From Opeltia flavorubescens (lineage: Eukaryota > Ascomycota > Lecanoromycetes > Teloschistales > Teloschistaceae), in NCBI GenBank assembly GCA_000442125.1, contig KE546977.1:1488001-1552000 (forward strand): a stretch of DNA of 64,000 bases. Reading direction: 5' to 3'. Shown here one piece after another: positions 58,148 through 64,000 of this stretch. Both the position numbers and the translations under genes were made by a program. Numbering within the stretch: the stretch's first letter is position 1; each line of letters opens with the position of its first letter. The notes under the pieces were generated by a model. That model was not told the DNA's origin, searched no databases, and was given only the letters and a program-made list of their open reading frames with translations.

Positions 58148-60836
58148 GTAAAATATAATAACTATATTTAATTAAAATAATAGAAAAATTATAGTATATT
58201 TTTTAAAAATAGAAATTATTTATTATTTATAAATTCGTTTTATTACTATATTAAATTAGTTTTTTTCTTTATAAATATTTTTAATTTTTTATATAAAAAA
58301 TAAATTATAGATTATTATATATTTTTTAATAGCGTATTAATAGTTTATAATATATTATTTTTTTTTTATATTTCTATAATATCGGTAATTTACTTTTAGT
58401 TTATAGTTAATAATTTTCTATAAAATAAATAGATTTTAATCTATATATATTTTTATATACTTTTTATAAAGATTAATTCTCTCGATTTTTAATTTATTAA
58501 ATATATTCTAGATTATATTATTAGTATTTATATATTATATATTTTTTTAAATTAAATTATATTAGGATATTAAATCTTTTATATAAAAACGTTTTATATT
58601 TTTTATTATTTATTTTAGAAGAATTTAAAAACCGATTTTATAATATCTAATTAATTTAATATCTACTATTTTCGAGTAAATATTATTAATTAAAATCTCT
58701 ATAGTTATTATTAAGCCCCTAATTTTTCTAGATTGTACTTAATCTATTTTATTTTAAATTTTAAAATCAGCTATTATACTTTTTATATCTAGATTAAAAT
58801 AGGTAATTTTTATTTAAAATATATTAGTATTTCTAATTATATATATAAAATAAACTCGTTTTTTTATAGAATTTATAAATATTCGATAATATTTTATTTA
58901 TAATTAAAAGTAGTTGATTAAAATAAAAAATTATACTAGTAAATTTTTGATCGGGAAACGATTATATTTAAATCTAGAAAGGTCTTTAATATTAATTTCC
59001 GAGTTAATTTTTAAATAAAATTTAACTATATTTATATTATAAAATAATATATTATTTTTATTAAAAGCTTCTACTAATAATATAATTAAATTAATTTCTA
59101 ATAAATAGAATAAAGTTTTGATAAAAATAGAAGTAAATAGGTTATTAAATATAAAATTAATAGGATTTATATAAAATTTAAAAATTAATAATTAAAAGTT
59201 TAGATTATAAATTTTAATTTATTTATAAAATAAATATTAAATATATTAAAAGTTATAAAAATAATACGCGATTTATACTAATTTAAAATTTATTAATAAA
59301 TAATATAATTATATTCTAGCCTGAAATTTTTAAAAGGATATTTCCGCTTAAACTAGAGTTTAAAATATTCGTTTCTATTTTTAGCGTATTCTATTTTTAT
59401 TAATATTTATAATAATTATTAGTAAAATAATTTAAAAAAAACTTTATATTTAAATATACTATTATAGCTATTTTATTTTTTTATTTATTATATTTATTAT
59501 AATAATATTAGTAATTCGGTATTTATTAGATAATTTAATTTTTGATTTTAAACTTAACGCCTTTATTAAATAAAAATATAAGTATTATTTAAATATTAAT
59601 TAGAAGCTATTTTTTATTTTTTATCGCGAGAATCTATAAAGACTTTTTAATTATATATTCTATTTATTATAAGCGATAAATAGTAACCGATATCCTTTAT
59701 AGAAAAAAATTTAAGTAGAATTATATTATTTAAATAAAACCCGGTTTTTATTAATAGTATCTATTTATAATAAAAGAAAAGTTCTATATAAATTTCTTTT
59801 AATTATTAATAGATATAAATTATTATATATTTAGCTCGGAAACGGTTATAAATAAATTAGGGAATTTTTTAAAATATTAGAAAAAAAATAATCGATTAAT
59901 TCGATATTCTTTAAAAAATATTAAAATTTTAGTAATTTAGATAACTAATTTTAAAGAATTTAATATAGTTAACTAGCGAGTATTATATAGCTAGCCGTCC
60001 GCCTAACGAATAATTTTTCTAATAATTAGGTTTTTTATTTAGTTGATAAAAATCCACGCGATATATATAAAATAGCGGTTATTTTATAAGTTAATAGACT
60101 TATTAATATTAATATATATTAAAAGCTAATTTCTATTCTAGTTATAAATTTATAAATAGCGGCTATAATAAAAAGATAAAAATATAATAGGTTTTAGCGA
60201 TTTAATAAAAAAAAGGAATTAATTAATTTAATATCTTTATAAAAAGTTTAAATACTTTCGATTTAGGTAGTTAATAGACTTTTTATAACTTTAGTTATAT
60301 AATATAATAACTCTAGTCGAAAATAAAGGAAAAATAGAAGCGAATTTATTAAATATTTAGATATAAAATAGTACCGGCGAGAAAAAACCGGAGTAGATAT
60401 AGTTTATAGAATTTTCGGTCTAATAATTAAAGATTTTATTACTAGAACTAGGTATAAACCTTATTAAAGCTACGCGTAAAATATTTATTCTATATATTTT
60501 AAAAGGGTAGATATATTTTAGAAAATATTAATTAATTAGATATTTCTATTTTTTTAATTTTTAAAAAATAGATATTTTAATATTTAATAAAATTTTTTTT
60601 ATTAAAATAGAATTGTACTTTAATAAAATTTAATAATCGGGTTTTATTAATAATATTAGATATATAATAAATAAATAAATTACGATATTTTATTATTTAA
60701 TTAGATATTTATTCTATAAAAAAATTTTTTATTTAATAATACCCGATTATCGAGTTTTACTTCGGATTAAAATTTTTAGTAATTAAAATATAGCTAGATA
60801 TATTAAAGTATTTTAGTTTATCTATAAAGGAGGCGA

Positions 60837-61110
60837 TAATTTAGAATTTTCTTTTAAAAGTATACGCGTCGGAATAGGTTGAATTTTGGGGTGGATTTTG
60901 GCAAATTTTAAAAACCCAAAAAAACCCCGTTGGCTTTTTTAGCGCCGGGAGCTAATACTAGCGCGCTAGATTTTAATAGAGGTTAGGACCGTATAAAAGC
61001 TATATTTTTTATATATATTATTTTTCTATAGCTATTATAGTTATCTAGATATTAAAAATACGCTAACGCGTTTTTTTCTTTAAGTTCGCAAAACGGGGCC
61101 CCGTTTCGAT
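60837..61110. mobile_element. Less-mutated island, possible LTR edge
   Basis: Within the isochore this stretch retains GC and TpG: a purine-rich AAAGGAGGCGATAAT (polypurine-tract-like), GGTTGAATTTTGGGGTGG, GCGCCGGGAGCTAATACTAG, a TATA-like GACCGTATAAAAGC and a perfect 16-bp palindrome AAACGGGGCCCCGTTT at 61091-61106. A purine tract followed by TTAGAATTTTC would fit the 3' end of an LTR retrotransposon internal region and an LTR start, but no matching second LTR was located. Confidence 0.3.
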
Positions 61111-64000
61111 AAAGATAGAAGTATAATCTATAAAATTAGATTAGACTTTTTAATTTTAGGTTTATTTTTTTATTAATATTTAATATTTATTTTCCTTTTT
61201 AACTCCGGGTTTATTTTTATAGCTAGGCTTATTATTTATATTTCTAGCTATATTTATCCCCTTTTTTTTTCTATTATTTTTTTATTTTTTTTTTTTATTA
61301 TTTTTTTATTTTAAATATACTACTTTTTAAATAGTCGAGATTAATAGTAAATCTATTATATAAAAGATTTGTATTTCTAATTATAAAGAAAATATTATTA
61401 TTTAAAATTTTATAGATATATAATACTTTTATATCTAATAATTTTAATTAAAAAAAATTAAATAGACTTCGAAATATAATATTATAGAATAATATTATTT
61501 ATTAACTTTTACTATAATAAAACTAATAAAATCTTTATAAAAAATAATTTAACTAGTTTATAGTTATAAAAAATCTATTAATAATATTTAATATATCGGA
61601 TAATTAATTCGACTTTTAGCTATTAATTCGGTTAAAGATTTAAATTTAGAATTTAATTCTAGTTAAATAAATATTAATAATCTAAAAAAATTCTTCCGGC
61701 TATTAAAATTTATAGGGGTTATATATTACGGTAACTCTAGTAATACTATAGATTTTATAAAAACGGCCCTTTTAATAATAATATTCGGCGTTTTAAATTA
61801 TACGCGAACGTTTATAAAATCGAATATTAGTAAATATTTAATATTATAATATATTCTCGGTTTTACTAACTTTTAATAGTCGATAATATAGTTATTTAAT
61901 CGGAGATAAATAATTTAAATAAATTTGAAAATTTTATTAATAATATTAATAATTTTTTTTTTTTAAATAATTATATTTAGTTTATTCGCTGCTTCGGGTC
62001 TTATTAAAATTTAATAGATTTAGAAACCCTATTTTATAAATTTAAACGAGTAAAAAAATTTAATTTAATATAAAAAATTAAACTAGCTATTATTAAAATT
62101 TTATAAATAATAAAATTACAAATTATTTAAAAATAATTATTTTATTATTTAATTATTATTTTAAAAAATAAATAGTTTTTCGAGAGTTTTAATATTATTA
62201 AATTTATAATTTAAATAAAACTCAAGTTATATAAATACTCCGATTTTTTCGAAACCGAGTCTATAGTATATATAGGAAAATATTACCAGAGTATAAAAGG
62301 TAAATAAAATATAAAAAATATAAAAAATGAAAAAAATATATAGAATTAAAATAGCTAAAGGATAAATATCGGCTATATTTTATAGTATATATATACTAGC
62401 TAACTTTTTTATAAAAATTTATATAAATAATAAAAATTTATAAAAAAGTCGCGTTTTTAGTAAAAAAAAAAAAATATAGATTAAATTCTATTATAATACC
62501 GGTTATTATAATAATTATATATAAAATTAAATTAATTTTTAAATAAATAATTTTTTTAATATCCGATATTAATTTATTATAATTTTCTTAAATATATAAT
62601 TTTTTTATATCTTTTATAATCTAATTATAATCTCGTTTTTTAAATAATTAAAGGAGGTTATAAAGGAATTTTTCGAGTATTTATAAAGTTTAATTAAATT
62701 ATCTATTTTTATAAATATTTAATATTTTAATAGTCTATTAAAGTTATAAAATAAAAGGGTTATAAATATATATTAGAAACGGATTATTTAAAACGGTTTT
62801 ATTTAAAATAAAAAGTAATAAATATAAAAAAAAAAAAAGAATAGACGTTTTTTTTATACTAGAACCTCTTTTTTATATTTTTAAACGAATTCCGATCGGA
62901 TTTTAAAATAAAACTATATATAAAATTCGCTAATATTAAATTAAAAAAGCTCGACTTTACTATTATAAATATTTAGAAAATAGTTTATTTTTAAAAGAAA
63001 TATAAATTTAAAAAAATAGATATTTATAATACTATTATTTAAAAAATTAGTAAAAGAATTTAGCCGTTATTTAAACCCTAAATTTATAACTTTTAATATA
63101 AAAAGTAAAATTATTTATAATTCTATTAGTAAATTTTATTTTTATTTCTATTTATACTCGCTTTTATATAATATATATTCGTATTATTTTATTGGCTTTT
63201 AAAAGCGATAATAAAAAAAATAAAATTAAAATAATAATAAATTAAAAATTTACCTTTAATAAAAGTTTTTAAAATTTTTTAATAGAAATTACTATTAAAA
63301 ATATAAATATTTATTAAATTTATTTTAATATTAAATATATCTTTTATAATATTTTTAAACCTTTTATATATATTAAAAAATATTAAAAAAGTAATATAAA
63401 AAGATAATTATTAAATTTTAGAATATTTATATTTTCCGCGCTAATCGATAACTATAAATATAGCCGAGAAAAAAAACGGTAGTTATCTTTTACTAAATAT
63501 ATCCCGTTTATTAATTTAATATAGAATTATAGTAAAAACAAAAAAATAGAAATAATATTTAAAATAATAATCCCGCTCGTTAATATTATAAAAGTTTACC
63601 GCGGTTATAAAAAAAACTAGCTATTATTTAATAGATTAGTTTTATTTATTAAACTAATAAAATATTATAACGGTAAAAAAAAAAATTAGCTACTATTTAT
63701 TAAATTGGTTCTATTTATAAAGTTTATTAAAAGCTATAGTTATAAAAATTAGTACTAGATAGTATCTAAAAAAGTAATTATCTTTATAGAACTAATAAAC
63801 TATTATTAAAATAAAAAAAAAAATCTATTTATATTTATAGGCCTCCTATAAACCGCTAGTTTAAAAAAATTAAAAAATAAAAAAAAAAAGCTCTATTTAA
63901 ATTCTCTAGGCTAGCTTATAAAATAGTCGCCCGCGGACAATTAAAAAAAAAACCTCTATTTAGATAATCTCGAAAACGGGCCTAATTTTAGGTTAAAGGC

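Larger units (their letters stand above)
56640..64000. repeat. RIP-mutated AT-rich isochore
   Basis: From about 56640 to the right edge composition changes abruptly to very high A+T. CpA and TpG dinucleotides become rare while TpA is abundant and CpG still occurs, which is what repeat-induced point mutation acting on CpA leaves behind. No reading frame of gene length survives. It is presumably one or more ancient transposable elements mutated beyond recognition. Internal features listed separately: a minisatellite, a hairpin and a less-mutated island. Confidence 0.85.

Noticed and set aside
1-64000. CRISPR arrays, rRNA or tRNA genes
   Set aside because: No regularly spaced repeats of that type and no tRNA-like or rRNA-like stretch was recognised by eye; a covariance-model scan would be decisive for tRNAs.

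Overview
The window is genomic DNA of a filamentous ascomycete (Pezizomycotina). The evidence is short GT-AG introns, a HET-domain gene, PTH11-type membrane receptors, an iterative highly reducing type I polyketide synthase, an NRPS-like reductase, and a long AT-rich tract with the signature of repeat-induced point mutation (RIP). The gene mix would suit a leotiomycete, but this is a weak inference. Single ambiguous bases occur at 21383, 35689, 51140 and 52524, so isolated one-base frameshifts could be sequence errors.

Region 1 (1-12.9 kb) is accessory sequence. It holds a partial aminoglycoside-phosphotransferase-like kinase, a four-exon secreted protein built from repeated phase-0 exons, a PTH11-like receptor inactivated by stops and frameshifts, a 236-bp MITE, a HET-domain protein, and two small genes that each encode one membrane segment plus a coiled coil.

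Region 2 (12.9-31.6 kb) is a probable biosynthetic locus. A HAD hydrolase (frameshifted here) is followed by a three-domain adenylation-thiolation-reductase enzyme, a PTH11-like membrane protein, a 14-TM-type MFS exporter and, divergent from the exporter, a 2,815-residue polyketide synthase KS-AT-DH-MT-KR-ACP that ends in a carnitine-acyltransferase-like domain. It has no ER domain. The likely logic is that the PKS makes a methylated, reduced but not fully saturated chain, the acyltransferase domain moves it to an acceptor, the NRPS-like enzyme reduces an acid to an aldehyde or alcohol, and the MFS protein exports a product. No cluster transcription factor or stand-alone ER is visible.

Region 3 (31.6-56.6 kb) is gene-poor with many secreted or membrane proteins: a decayed large membrane protein, a tandem pair of small Cys-rich secreted proteins with an identical exon plan, a larger Cys-rich secreted protein, a phosphotransferase-like kinase divergent from a DUF1772 membrane protein, a small secreted protein, a But2-like secreted protein, a membrane-protein remnant, a formate/nitrite transporter, and a second large membrane protein with a frame problem.

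Region 4 (56.6-64 kb) is an abrupt AT-rich isochore almost free of CpA/TpG, with a 19-bp minisatellite, a hairpin and a less-mutated island that may be an LTR edge. No gene is readable there.
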